From Desulfogranum marinum (lineage in GTDB: Bacteria > Desulfobacterota > Desulfobulbia > Desulfobulbales > Desulfobulbaceae), in NCBI RefSeq assembly GCF_016918565.1, contig NZ_JAFFQD010000002.1, positions 1 through 64,000 on the forward strand: 64,000 bases of DNA, written 5' to 3'. The position numbers were made by a program, and so were the translations under genes. This document shows, piece by piece, positions 1 to 9,994 of the stretch. Below the pieces are notes generated by a model that was not told the DNA's origin, did no database searches, and was given only the letters and a program-made list of their open reading frames with translations. Positions within the stretch are counted from its first letter, which is position 1. The number at the start of each line of letters is the position of its first letter.

Positions 1-295
1 GCACTCGGAACCGAAAGCTGACAGCTCGGGAACAGAAGAGTAACAGGACCAAATCGAAGGTTCGTGTAAGGGTTGAGCATGTTTTCGGTGCGCAAACCCA
101 GAAGGCAGGAAATTTGCTTGTAAGAACAGTCGGCCTGGCAAGGGCGACGGTGAAGATTGGGATGAGAAACCTTGCGTACAATATGGATCGGCTGGGCACA
201 TTGCTTGTAACATAGCAGGGAAATGGGTTTCGGGGCGATTGAGTTGTTCGCTGCAACCCCAAAAACACGAAAATTTAAATGTTGAATTGACCCTG
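1..295 (+). mobile_element. Right end of an IS5-type insertion sequence (cut by window edge)
   Basis: The window opens inside an insertion sequence. It contains the last 70 codons of a transposase and about 80 bases of non-coding tail. The right boundary is inferred: around position 290 the sequence changes into codons that continue a sensor gene on the other strand, just after a stretch reading ttgaattgaccc that resembles an IS terminus. The left end lies outside the window, so inverted repeats and target duplication cannot be checked. Confidence 0.6.
3..215 (+). CDS. IS5-family transposase, C-terminal fragment
   Basis: This frame is open from the window edge to a TAG stop. The peptide contains VRVEHVFGAQ, then RTVGLARATVKIGMRNLAYN, then MDRLGTLL. 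This is the usual C-terminal end of IS5/IS1031-type DDE transposases, including the catalytic Glu region (VEHVFG) and the conserved basic tail (LARATVKIGMRNLAYNM). The start and the two catalytic Asp residues are outside the window. No frameshift is seen in the visible part, so the upstream element could be intact. Confidence 0.75.
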   Translation, partial: TRNRKLTAREQKSNRTKSKVRVRVEHVFGAQTQKAGNLLVRTVGLARATVKIGMRNLAYNMDRLGTLLVT

Positions 296-1356
296 ATTTC
301 CATATTTATCGCATAATTAAAGACGCTGGGGAATAAACCATTTATTCGAGATTCCCTTATAACAGAATCCTTTGGTAGGCGAGATGGGCTCACGCCATAG
401 TGAGTGAGATAGGTATGATCAAACATGACCTTGGTAGGAGCATTGTCGATGATGCTAATACTTTCGACGGGCTCACCTTGCAAAATCCGCAAAGCTAAGG
501 CCGCCGCAGTTTGGCCCTGGCAATATCCTGATGTAATAACACCCCCTACTATTCCTTTACCAAGATAGAAATCCCATGATCCATATACAGGGACTTGCGA
601 ATACCTACTGACCACCTCTATCCCTTCAGAGTATGAGATAAAAGCACCATTCTTATCTCGATTAAATGTCAACTGATATATCAAGTAATCATCGTCCAAT
701 GATTGCAGTTTAGTAGGTACATTTTGAAGCACGAAGTCTCGATAGTACTCAAAAGAAATATGATCAAATTGTTTTTCAACTCTTTTGATTTCTTGAGCAA
801 TTAAGTTTCCTGTCGGTGTTCGGTCAAGAATGACCAGAATTTTCTTTTTCTCCGGGTGGAGTTCCAGCATCAATTTTATTGTGGCACGGTAATCGGTAGT
901 TTCAATTACTCCCGTAATCTTAGGTGTAAAATCGACCATCTGGGGTCTGTAGCCGTTGATGCCACAAAATACGATTGGAATATCTTCGAATAAAGCAGGG
1001 TAATTGCTGGCAACAAACTCCAGGCCCATGTTGTCGGATACAATTATAACATCAAAATAGTGGAAATGATTTGGCTCTTCAATGTATTCAAGTAATCTCT
1101 TTTGATAACGGCTTGCCGAGCTTCTCTTCGCATCCAAATACTCAAAATGAACTTCATACGAACCCTGGAGCTGTTTGAATACAGATTGGATACCTTCCGA
1201 GACATTATCAGTCCACTGTAGACCCTGGTGATATGAATGTAAAACCAGTAACTTTCTTTTTCGCTCAAACCCCCAAGCCGAAGAATATGCAATGCAACAT
1301 ATAAGAACAATAACGCCAGAATGGAAAGGAAGGATAGATTTAGAAAATTCTTTCAC
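296..1356 (-). pseudogene. Periplasmic ABC_sub_bind-type sensor protein, C-terminus removed by IS
   Basis: On the minus strand a GTG (1356) with AGGAG upstream opens a frame of about 350 codons. It has a hydrophobic N-terminus ending in AYSSAWGFE, like a signal peptide, then a periplasmic-binding fold: LLVLHSYHQGLQWTD, DVIIVSDNMGLEFV, PIVFCGINGY, KKILVILDRTPTG, PVYGSWDFYLGKGIVGG, and a final LPKDSVI segment. This pattern is typical of the ABC_sub_bind (PF04392-like) sensor module, often found at the front of histidine kinases or diguanylate cyclases. The frame then passes into the inserted IS5-type element with no stop before the window edge, so the authentic C-terminus, and any kinase or output domain, is missing. 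Function can only be inferred: ligand sensing next to another sensory operon. Confidence 0.65.
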
Positions 1357-1468
1357 GGAATACCAATACTCCTATTGCTGTATAGACCCCTTAATATCCA
1401 GTTGATCTAAGGGGAATAAAATACAGGCATTGAAAATGACCAGCCTCCCATCCAATTGCACCTGCCGC

Positions 1469-1906
1469 TTAACCTTTCTGCTCACCTTCAGCCTGATCAT
1501 GAGCATATTGGACGGGAGTTGCCATATAAGGCTGGCAATTCTTCATCATTTTGGATGCTACAATTGCTGTCTCCTCCACAGCGCAATACCCATGAGCTAT
1601 ATAGCGGGGATATAACTGCCGGCAAAGAGAGAACCAATAACGATCTAGCTCTTCGCTTTCCAATAGTAGGATTTTCCTGAAGCTTTCTAGCTTTTCCCGT
1701 GCTCCCACTAAAATCTCAAGTTCGTAGAGCTCAGCCACATACACAATGATCACATCTCCACTACGGATGGTACAAGATAGTGGCGAAACAACGCCCCTGC
1801 CAACACCTAAGTCTGTAATCGGGTGTTGGGGGAGAATAAGCTCGAACTTACTAAGAAGCCGAGATCGTTGCGCACTATCGGTTAAACTGTAAAAAAACAG
1901 GTTCAT
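1469..1906 (-). CDS. Conserved-looking small protein of unknown function (145 aa)
   Basis: This 145-residue soluble protein starts MNLFFYSLTDSAQR. It has alternating strands and helices: GDVIIVYVAELYELEILVGAREKLESFRKILLL resembles the second half of a receiver-like alpha/beta fold, but there is no phosphoacceptor Asp pattern and no DNA-binding motif. The end is Ala/Glu rich. No membrane segment or signal peptide is visible. It lies downstream of the sensory operon at 2.2-11.1 kb in the same direction, separated by nearly 300 bases, so it may be its own unit. I do not recognise a named family; a sensory accessory role is a guess from position. Confidence 0.5.
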   Translation of the reverse strand: MNLFFYSLTDSAQRSRLLSKFELILPQHPITDLGVGRGVVSPLSCTIRSGDVIIVYVAELYELEILVGAREKLESFRKILLLESEELDRYWFSLCRQLYPRYIAHGYCAVEETAIVASKMMKNCQPYMATPVQYAHDQAEGEQKG

Positions 1907-2203
1907 AGTTCTGTCCTAATTGAATAAATTAAATCAAAAGAACTCTTACAGAATATGTGCCAAACCTAGAAAAACACTGTAGCTAGCATGAGAAAACTGT
2001 TAAATACAGTGTGTTAGGGGAAGAGCCGCAACTCATAGCTTTTACTATTAGAAGTTGAAAGCCTTGTTTTTCGAGAAAGAGTTTGAAAAAAAAAGAATGT
2101 TGGGATATCGAAAATACGCTCTATTGCGCATCTGCGATCTAAAACAGAGGTAAAAAGAATATATTCTGGGAAACCAGATAAATCTGCTTTTCCAGACGAA
2201 AGT

Positions 2204-3583
2204 TTATTTTTTTAAAAGTTCATAGAGCCTTGCACGGGATATCCCGGACTCTTCGCAAGCCAGCTTCACATCACCTTCACAATAGGCCATAAGTTGTTTA
2301 AGATATTGCGACTCCATATCTTCCTTATACTGTTTCCATTTTAAGGGCTTGCTTTTAGGCCCTATTTTACCTTTTACAGGAGTCGCTTTTTCCTTATTGC
2401 TTAGGTTTGCCTGCGTCGCCTTAATTCGAATTCTGCCAGGCAAATGAAAGCCAAATAATGTTTGATGACCTTGCGAACGAGCGACAACCTCTTCAAGGGT
2501 TTGCTGCAACTCACGCACATTACCCGGCCAATCATACAGCTCAAGGTACTCAATAAATTCCCGGCTTATAGCTTTGGGATCCTGGTACTGTCGTTGCCAC
2601 AGCTTATCTAAAATAAAATGAGTTAACTCCGGGATATCTCCCTCCCGAAAGCGAAGTGGGGGGAGCTCAATATGGAAGGATCTTAAACGGAACAGTAAAT
2701 CTTCCCTGAATTTACCTTTTGCTACCATTTCCTCTAGATTGCGATTTGTAGCAGCAATTACACGAAAATCAGAAGTAACTTCTTTTGTACTGCCAACAGG
2801 CCGATAGCGCTGTTCCTGGAGGACTCTGAGGAACTTTTTCTGGGTCTCCAAAGGGAGTTCACCAATTTCATCCAGAAAAAGTGTACCGCTATCAGCGTGA
2901 AGTATAAGTCCGCTGCTATTTTGATCAGCCCCTGTAAATGCTCCCTTAGAATGACCAAAAAGATTACTTTCTATTAATGTTGACGGTAGTGCAGCACAAT
3001 CGACAACAATAAAATTGTTTTTTGCTCTTTTTGAGTTGTTATGGATTGCATGGGCAAAGACCTCTTTACCTGTTCCGGTTTCGCCGGTAATTAAAACAGC
3101 GGCATCACTGGCGGCCGAGTAAGCTACTTGCTCCAGGCTTTGAGTTATAGCGCTACTGTCACCTATGATATTCTTTCGCTTGAGAATAACTGGGGCTGCC
3201 GCAATTTTATTTTTCTCTTCCCTATACTGCAAGGCCCTGGTAACCGGCAACATGAGTTCCTTGATGATGTTGGTTTTTTCCAGGTAGTCCCAGGCTCCCG
3301 ATTCGATAGCTTTTTGAGCGCCATCGGAGTCGGCGGCTGCCGTCATAATAATGATTTCTGGCCGTGACGGGAGTGTTGAGAAACGAGGAATGGATTCCAA
3401 GCCATTCCCATCAGGTAGTTGTACATCAAGCATAACAATATCAAAATTGCTAGTTAAAGCTATTTCGTACCCTTCGTTTAAACAGGATGCACTTTGCGTA
3501 TCATACCCTGATGTGTCCAACAAACTGGCTATCATTAAGCAGAGGGTCTTATCGTCATCAATAATTAAAATATTTTTTGGCAT
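2204..3583 (-). CDS. NtrC-family sigma-54-dependent response regulator
   Basis: A 459-residue activator with the classic three parts. The receiver (1-120) has DDD at 9-11 and phosphoacceptor Asp53 (VMLDVQLPDG). The AAA+ domain (about 138-370) has Walker A GETGTGKE at 167-174, the sigma-54 contact loop GAFTGA at 214-219 and Walker B TLFLDE near 234-239. A Fis-type helix-turn-helix ends the protein (VKLACEESGISRARLYELLKK). The receiver has EKT where most have KP after the conserved Lys, a small deviation. It is the last gene of the sensory operon starting at 11128 and should be phosphorylated by the kinases encoded just upstream, then open a sigma-54 promoter. Its target is not evident from the window. 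Confidence 0.9.
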   Translation of the reverse strand: MPKNILIIDDDKTLCLMIASLLDTSGYDTQSASCLNEGYEIALTSNFDIVMLDVQLPDGNGLESIPRFSTLPSRPEIIIMTAAADSDGAQKAIESGAWDYLEKTNIIKELMLPVTRALQYREEKNKIAAAPVILKRKNIIGDSSAITQSLEQVAYSAASDAAVLITGETGTGKEVFAHAIHNNSKRAKNNFIVVDCAALPSTLIESNLFGHSKGAFTGADQNSSGLILHADSGTLFLDEIGELPLETQKKFLRVLQEQRYRPVGSTKEVTSDFRVIAATNRNLEEMVAKGKFREDLLFRLRSFHIELPPLRFREGDIPELTHFILDKLWQRQYQDPKAISREFIEYLELYDWPGNVRELQQTLEEVVARSQGHQTLFGFHLPGRIRIKATQANLSNKEKATPVKGKIGPKSKPLKWKQYKEDMESQYLKQLMAYCEGDVKLACEESGISRARLYELLKK

Positions 3584-3733
3584 ATCCTAAGCCTTATAAC
3601 TCCAAAACCGTTTCTCAATGATAGTAACAAGAACTGCTTGCCATACAAGATAAAAAACCACGAAAATCCTACCACCTGATAATAGTAAGTGTATTGAAGA
3701 TTATAAAAAAACGCCTCTTCTCAAAATGAAAAG

Positions 3734-6196
3734 TCATGTGTCTAGAGCTTCTCTGACGCCCTCTGCCAGCTCACTCATTGAAAAAGGCTTTCGTACAATT
3801 TTTCTTATCCCTACGGCTTTCGCTCTTGATTGATCAATTTGATCAGAGTAACCGGTACAAAGTATTATCGGTATATCTGGACGAACAATATGTAACTCTC
3901 GGGCCAACTGCATGCCATTTAAATCAGGCATATCATAGTCTGTAAAAATAACATCAAATTGGTCAGGATCTTTTCTAAACCATTCTACAGCATCCACACT
4001 GTTACTTTCTGTTGTGACACTATAGCCCAAATGCTGAAGCATTTCTGCCGCAATCTGCAAAAGGGTTTCTTCATCATCAATAAACAGCACATGCTCAGTA
4101 CCCTTACTAAGCGTGCGGCCTTGATGTTCCTCCTCACCCACTTCTGCATTGGTAACAGGTAAGTAAATATGGAAAGTTGTACCCTTGCCTATTTTACTTT
4201 GAACTGATACCGTCCCATTGTGTTGATTGATAATGCGATTGACAATCGCAAGCCCCAACCCTGTGCCTAGTATGTTCCCTTTTGTTGAAAAGTAGGGATC
4301 AAAAATCTTGTCGAGAATGTCATGGGATATACCCGTCCCTGTATCAGTGATTGTAAGCTCTAAATAGGAACCCGGTTGAAGATGCGGCGCGGCAATTAGT
4401 TGCTGCTCATTTATTGTTATTTCTGCCAGTTCTATCGATAAGGTGCCACCGGTCTCTTCCATAGCCTGATAAGCGTTGGTGCACAGGTTCATTATTATCT
4501 GATGAATTTGGGTTGGATCACCAAGTACAGGTTTATTGCTATTAAGATATGTCTCAATTTTAATGTTTGCCGGTAATGAAGAAGAAAGAAATTTTACGAC
4601 CTCACGAATAACAGGATCAATGTTTAAAGGAATCATTAATTGCTGTTGTATACGGCTAAACGCTCTGATTTGCTCAACAAGCTCTCTTGCCCTGTTTGCT
4701 GCTCCTACTATCGCCTGTAGTTTCTTGTAAATTGACCCTTCCTGAGTTTTCACTTCAAGCAAACACAAGTCTGAATACCCAATTACTGCACTTAATATAT
4801 TGTTAAAATCATGCGCTATCCCACCAGCAAGAGTCCCAAGAGCATTCATTTTGTCAGCATGCAACAGCTGCTTATGTAAGGCTTCTTTCTCCTCTTTAGT
4901 TTTAATCTGATCTGTAATGTCTAAAACGCACTCAATGTATGATTCACGTCCCTCAATCACAGCAAGAGCTACTTGCCGCAACACAATGATTTCTTTATCA
5001 TTTACATGCAGAAGCAACTGCTCCCCTTTATCTAGCTGATATTGTTCCTGCCGTTGCAGTCTTTGTAAATGGAGTACATCTCTATACTTTTTTTCTACAA
5101 TATCATCAGTTTTTTTATCAAGAATAGATGCCGCATGAGGGTTGCTGTACTTTACAGTATCAGTCTCCGCATCAATGATAAAAATCCCTACCGGAAGAAA
5201 ATCCAGAATTTGGCGTAAACGCATTTCACTATCTGCTAACTGCTCATTACTTTTAACAGCATGTAATGCCTCCCCGATGTAAGAAGCTAAAATATTACCA
5301 ATTTCAATATCCTGTTCTTTAAAAGGAGGCGATACCCTATCATGAAAAGTGATGAGTGCCGCTAGGTCTCCTGTTTCATCTTGTATAGGGAAGGCCAATA
5401 CACTGGTATTTTTATACCCTTCCCACCCGCTTTGGGTAACCGGATCACCTGCACCTAGATTATTCTGCAGCACAGGTTTTTTCGCCTTTACAGCCCGGTC
5501 AAAAACTGAGTTTTCAGGTAAAGGAAATGGAATAAAAGTTGTCGCGTGATTTCCCTCAATAGAATGGAGCAAGTGTAATCCATTTATTTTCTTCAAGTAA
5601 ATAGATCCCCCTTCAGCCTTCATATGCTGGCTAAACTCCTTGAGGAGCAAGACACCAAATTCTTGCATATCCTTACAAAAAGAGAGGGCTTTGATGGTGT
5701 CCACGATGTTGCGTAAGCGCTGATTAACCTCCTCAAGATGGCTATTAGCATGCTTTAGTTCAAGTGTCCGTTCTGAAACAAGCTTTTCCAGGTAGTCTTT
5801 ATATTGAAGGTTCTCTTTCTTGAGCCGTGATTTTTCAAGCCCTTTTTCCACTGCATGCCTTAAAAAAGACAAGTTCTCCACAGGTTTTAACAAATAATCC
5901 CATGCGCCATTTTGTAACGCTTGGGCGGCATCACCCACATTACCTGTCCCCGATACTACTATAAGAGGGGTCAATGGAGACGAGGCGCTTACCTTTTTCA
6001 AGACTTCAAGACCATCTACTTCAGGCATACGAAGATCAACAAGGATCAAATCGGGCTTCTCTTCTTTGAAGATTTCCATACCTTCGCGACCACTTGAGGC
6101 TGTGAGAATATCGTAGCCATAGTCTTCAAGGTATTCTTCAAACGACTCTAGAATCGCTCGCTCATCATCAATTATCAAAATACGCGGGTCACTCAT
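3734..6196 (-). CDS. Hybrid histidine kinase REC-GAF-PAS-HisKA-HATPase-REC
   Basis: This 820-residue protein has no membrane segment and is probably cytoplasmic. In order: receiver with DDE at 10-12 and Asp54 (ILVDLRMPE), coiled coil about 110-165, GAF domain about 170-310, PAS about 325-440, HisKA with His462 (GGIAHDFNNILSAV), HATPase with N box NLCTNAYQAM, G1 TDTGTGIS and G2 GTGLGLAIV, then a C-terminal receiver with IDDE and Asp753 (FTDYDMPDLNG). The ADFNN-type H box is usual for hybrid kinases receiving an upstream phosphate signal. It sits between the 1250-aa membrane kinase and the NtrC regulator, so it is probably the middle of a phosphorelay. A 42-base gap to the upstream gene supports co-transcription. 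Confidence 0.9.
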   Translation of the reverse strand: MSDPRILIIDDERAILESFEEYLEDYGYDILTASSGREGMEIFKEEKPDLILVDLRMPEVDGLEVLKKVSASSPLTPLIVVSGTGNVGDAAQALQNGAWDYLLKPVENLSFLRHAVEKGLEKSRLKKENLQYKDYLEKLVSERTLELKHANSHLEEVNQRLRNIVDTIKALSFCKDMQEFGVLLLKEFSQHMKAEGGSIYLKKINGLHLLHSIEGNHATTFIPFPLPENSVFDRAVKAKKPVLQNNLGAGDPVTQSGWEGYKNTSVLAFPIQDETGDLAALITFHDRVSPPFKEQDIEIGNILASYIGEALHAVKSNEQLADSEMRLRQILDFLPVGIFIIDAETDTVKYSNPHAASILDKKTDDIVEKKYRDVLHLQRLQRQEQYQLDKGEQLLLHVNDKEIIVLRQVALAVIEGRESYIECVLDITDQIKTKEEKEALHKQLLHADKMNALGTLAGGIAHDFNNILSAVIGYSDLCLLEVKTQEGSIYKKLQAIVGAANRARELVEQIRAFSRIQQQLMIPLNIDPVIREVVKFLSSSLPANIKIETYLNSNKPVLGDPTQIHQIIMNLCTNAYQAMEETGGTLSIELAEITINEQQLIAAPHLQPGSYLELTITDTGTGISHDILDKIFDPYFSTKGNILGTGLGLAIVNRIINQHNGTVSVQSKIGKGTTFHIYLPVTNAEVGEEEHQGRTLSKGTEHVLFIDDEETLLQIAAEMLQHLGYSVTTESNSVDAVEWFRKDPDQFDVIFTDYDMPDLNGMQLARELHIVRPDIPIILCTGYSDQIDQSRAKAVGIRKIVRKPFSMSELAEGVREALDT

Positions 6197-6238
6197 ATCA
6201 ATAACAGGGCCTGTAATATTTCTTCCGGTGCTTAGTGC

Positions 6239-9200
6239 TTAAGCTTTAGGAAGATGAATGATAAATGTAGAACCATGACCAGATGTTGACTGTACCTGCA
6301 TTTTCCCTCCATGATCTTCTGTAATAATATAGTAAGAAACGGACAATCCCAGGCCTGTTCCCTTTCCTACTTCTTTAGTAGTAAAAAACGGTTCAAATAT
6401 TCGCTTTCGGGTTATCTTATCCATGCCGGGCCCATTGTCTTCTATTTCAATTTTTGCCCAACCTCCTTCCTCTATAACCCTTAGAGTAAATTTTGGGGGT
6501 GCATCACCTGGAGAATCAGCCATAGCTTCAGCCCCATTCTTCAATATATTAAGAAAAACCTGCTGGAGTTTACTTTCTTCGCAAGCAACAGATATTTTTT
6601 GTTTATATTCTCTTACCACCTCAACAGATTTGAAATCATACCCCTTTTTCATGTCATAGTCTGTTTGGGCCAGTTCGACGCTTTGGTCAAGCAGGCTGCA
6701 TAATTCATGGGTTGAGCGAACATTTTCACTCTTTCGAGAAAAACTGAGCATATTGTTGACAATAGCTGCAATTCGGGCACCGGAATCCTGCATATGCCCG
6801 AGCAGCTTAGGCAGCTTTCTCTTTTGCATGTAGTCATGGAGAACTGTTATATCAAGGCCAACAGCCTGGGCTGCCTTAATATTTGCCGGTAGGTCACCGA
6901 AGAGTCTGTTTTCCAATATTTGAGAGTTATGCATAAGACCTGCAAGTGGATTGTTTATTTCATGTGCCATTCCTGCAGCGAGCCCACCAATAGAAAGCAT
7001 TTTTTCACTCTGGATCATCATTTCTTCCATATGTACCCTTTGAGTGACGTCTTCAATGCGAACAACAGCTCCCTCCTTACCCCCTAAGATTGGGTAGATT
7101 GAGATATCTTCAAACCTGGTCACTCCATCTCTTGTAGTAGGGATTTTTGAGGTTAAAATGGTTTGTCCTGTTGCAATGGCCTTTCTTATATCATTGTTAT
7201 GTTCGGCCATTTTGGGGTACACGTCGGACAGTAACTCAAGTGCGGCATCTGAAAAAACAACACCTGTATAATGCTCTGCCTGTTTGTTCCATTGAGTCAC
7301 CCGCAAATGAGTATCCACACCTATCAGAACAGAGGGCATTGAGTTATAAACGTTGGTAAGAAAGGTTCGTAATTTATTTACTTCCTCTTCGGCTTTTCTT
7401 CGCTCAGTATCATCAAGCAGCATAATCCGCATACCTGTAATATTGCCCTCTTCATCATACTCAGGGACTGAATCAACGAGTGCTGAAACCAGTTGCCCAT
7501 CAATAGTCAGAAGTTGTCTCTCTACCGGTACTTTGCCAACTTCAGGAGTTTGTTCCATTTCCTGTCTCTTTGCCATGAGTCCAACCGAGTCGTCCGTATA
7601 GTATATGGTCAAAGGGGTATTCAAAACGCTTTCCTTTGAGTACCCGAGACGTTTTAGGAAAGTATCATTCACATCAACTATTTTTCGATCAGGACTGTCA
7701 TCTGTTATCACATACATCATGGGGGCACCGTTAAATAGGCTCCTGAAACGTTTCTCGCTCTTCTGTAAAGCTTGTTCAAAGTGTATTCGATCGGTAACGT
7801 CTACCAGTGTGCCGATTATTCCACGCGCGCCTTGGTACACGATGGCACGACCGTGTACTTCAACATGAAATATTTGACCGTCCTTTCTCAGTCCCCTAAA
7901 TAGATAACGTGCTGACTCCTTCTCTTCCGAGACTCTCTGTCGTATATTTTTATGTACCAAAGATATATCTTCCTGATAAATCAGTTTTTCCACATGCATG
8001 TTATCGACGACCTCATTCACTTCGTAGCCGAACATTGTTGCCATCGCATTGTTTACATATGTAAACCGACCATTCTGGATAAGATAAATACCGGTAAGCG
8101 AAGATTCTGCAAGTAAACGAAAACGTTCCTCGCTATCTTGCAATTGCTGTTCGATCAACTTTCTGGATGTAATATCTCTTAACACCCCATAGTAGATGAC
8201 GGAGTCACCATCAGTCCTAGGGTTTGCATCTGCACTAAACCAAATTTCCTGACCATCCGGTTTTTTAAAACGGCCCTCATAATGCCATGGAACAACTTTC
8301 TCAACAGCCTGTTGCATAGAGAGAGTGTAACACTCTTTATCTTCGTCAGGAATGCATTGAAAAAATTGATCCAGCAGGTTGTCACCTTTTACATCAAGCC
8401 CAAATATTTGACTCGTTTTTGCACTCAGAAATTCATTCTGGAATACATGATCAACTGTTGTTCGTATCTGGATAACAGCACCGGGTATATTTTCAGTCAG
8501 TTGTCTAAGCCTGCTTTCGTTGTCGCGGATGATCAGTTCCTGGGTATATGCTTCAGTTACGTCACGAAAAACAAGCACCGAACCAATACTGTTATCTTCA
8601 GCATCAAGAATTGGGAATATATTCTCTGTGACCAGATATTCATTCCCCTCACGACTGATCAAAATACCATTTCCAGGCCTCTCAACAGTAGAGTCTGGTG
8701 CCAGTACTTTTTCTACAGGGTCAGCCACCGGTAACCTTGAATCAAGGTCAAAAACCTGGTACACGTCTGTTAGTTTACGGCCAGTCGCCTCTGTGGCCTC
8801 CCAGCCGGTAAGCATGGCCGCGGCAGGATTAAGTTGGGTGACCCCCCCTTGTGTATCAGTTGTAATAACTGCATCCCCAATGGAATCTAGTGTAATACGC
8901 ATATAATTCTCACTTTCCATAAGCTTTTGCTCACGCTCATGAATCGTTACTCCCATTGACTGCAGACTGTTGGCTAATTCCTGGTACTCCAAGATTCTAA
9001 ATGATGGCCATTTAATGTTGTACTCCCCACTTGCTATGGAGCGTGCATATTCAATGTAATTTGCAATTTGTTCAGAAAATATTATCCCTTGCTGTATAGA
9101 AACAAATGTAATGAACACAAGGCTGATAATCAGCCCCATAATGATAATGATAAAAGTAGTTACAATAGGTTGAAAGGCATACTGAGAAGGCTGCGCGACC

Positions 9201-9991
9201 TGCACAGTCCACCCAAGTTTAGTTATACCCGTTGTGGATCCAACAAATTTTTGCCCTGCAACACTAAAAGAATGCAACACCTTGTCTTTACTCTTATCAG
9301 CAGAAGAGAAAATTAACGTGCCGGTCAGGTGCTGACCAGCAAGCAACATTTTGGAATCTGCCAGGATACGCTGTTTCCTGTCCCATACAAATGTACGAAA
9401 TTGTGCTTCAAGAGGTAGATTACTGATAAATGCAGAGAGGCGTTCCAGGGTAATTTCCCCTACAAGCACGCTGTGTGAAAGAGGTACGGCAACAGCTACC
9501 GCCTGCCACCCGCTAACTGTTGAAAGGAAAGGATCTGACCAGATCAACTGGCCGGTTTGAAGGTCACTGGAATAAAAATTACGACTAGATATATCTAGCC
9601 CCAGAAAGTCATCGCGTTGAAAACGCCTTGAACTCGCCAAACCAACATACCTGATGCGCTCCCCATGATCAGAAGTTATATAAACTGTCTCAAAAAGCTC
9701 ACCATCGCCGCAGGCATGGTCGAGCATGGCGATTATTGTGTCACTTTCCAGCCCACCGTTGTCAGTTATTATTTTTGAGAGAGCAATTAACTGACGTTCA
9801 CCACCATCGAGGTGGGCAGATATCTGGCCTGAAACAGTTCTTGCCAACGATTGATTCTGACTAATGATATTACTTCGAATAACAGGAGAAAGAGCGAACC
9901 AAACCATCGCTGTAATAACAATTACTGGAAATAGAGTGACCAGAGCAAATCGCCTGGCTATGTAGTGGAGAAGAGAGATATGTTTTGCCAT
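6239..9991 (-). CDS. Membrane-bound multi-PAS sensor histidine kinase (1250 aa)
   Basis: The N-terminus has a transmembrane segment (about 15-35), a periplasmic region of about 240 residues that looks like a dCache-type sensor (DGGERQLIALSKIITDNGG, WSDPFLSTVSGWQAVAVAVP), and a second membrane segment near 275-300 (FIIIIMGLIISLVFITFV). At least five PAS/PAC modules follow. HisKA has His1010 (AAGMAHEINNPLAGL), and HATPase has NILKNGAEAM, EDNGPGMDK and [10 protein letters not shown]. It starts only 3 bases after the stop of the substrate-binding-protein gene, which strongly suggests that the lipoprotein delivers ligand information to this kinase. A separate receiver is absent; the hybrid kinase and NtrC regulator downstream are the likely recipients. 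Confidence 0.9.
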   Translation of the reverse strand: MAKHISLLHYIARRFALVTLFPVIVITAMVWFALSPVIRSNIISQNQSLARTVSGQISAHLDGGERQLIALSKIITDNGGLESDTIIAMLDHACGDGELFETVYITSDHGERIRYVGLASSRRFQRDDFLGLDISSRNFYSSDLQTGQLIWSDPFLSTVSGWQAVAVAVPLSHSVLVGEITLERLSAFISNLPLEAQFRTFVWDRKQRILADSKMLLAGQHLTGTLIFSSADKSKDKVLHSFSVAGQKFVGSTTGITKLGWTVQVAQPSQYAFQPIVTTFIIIIMGLIISLVFITFVSIQQGIIFSEQIANYIEYARSIASGEYNIKWPSFRILEYQELANSLQSMGVTIHEREQKLMESENYMRITLDSIGDAVITTDTQGGVTQLNPAAAMLTGWEATEATGRKLTDVYQVFDLDSRLPVADPVEKVLAPDSTVERPGNGILISREGNEYLVTENIFPILDAEDNSIGSVLVFRDVTEAYTQELIIRDNESRLRQLTENIPGAVIQIRTTVDHVFQNEFLSAKTSQIFGLDVKGDNLLDQFFQCIPDEDKECYTLSMQQAVEKVVPWHYEGRFKKPDGQEIWFSADANPRTDGDSVIYYGVLRDITSRKLIEQQLQDSEERFRLLAESSLTGIYLIQNGRFTYVNNAMATMFGYEVNEVVDNMHVEKLIYQEDISLVHKNIRQRVSEEKESARYLFRGLRKDGQIFHVEVHGRAIVYQGARGIIGTLVDVTDRIHFEQALQKSEKRFRSLFNGAPMMYVITDDSPDRKIVDVNDTFLKRLGYSKESVLNTPLTIYYTDDSVGLMAKRQEMEQTPEVGKVPVERQLLTIDGQLVSALVDSVPEYDEEGNITGMRIMLLDDTERRKAEEEVNKLRTFLTNVYNSMPSVLIGVDTHLRVTQWNKQAEHYTGVVFSDAALELLSDVYPKMAEHNNDIRKAIATGQTILTSKIPTTRDGVTRFEDISIYPILGGKEGAVVRIEDVTQRVHMEEMMIQSEKMLSIGGLAAGMAHEINNPLAGLMHNSQILENRLFGDLPANIKAAQAVGLDITVLHDYMQKRKLPKLLGHMQDSGARIAAIVNNMLSFSRKSENVRSTHELCSLLDQSVELAQTDYDMKKGYDFKSVEVVREYKQKISVACEESKLQQVFLNILKNGAEAMADSPGDAPPKFTLRVIEEGGWAKIEIEDNGPGMDKITRKRIFEPFFTTKEVGKGTGLGLSVSYYIITEDHGGKMQVQSTSGHGSTFIIHLPKA

Positions 9992-9994
9992 TAC

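Noticed and set aside
8282-8906. Plus-strand frames of 150 and 128 codons within the 1250-aa kinase gene
   Set aside because: They are antisense to PAS domains with clear motifs and show no domain of their own.
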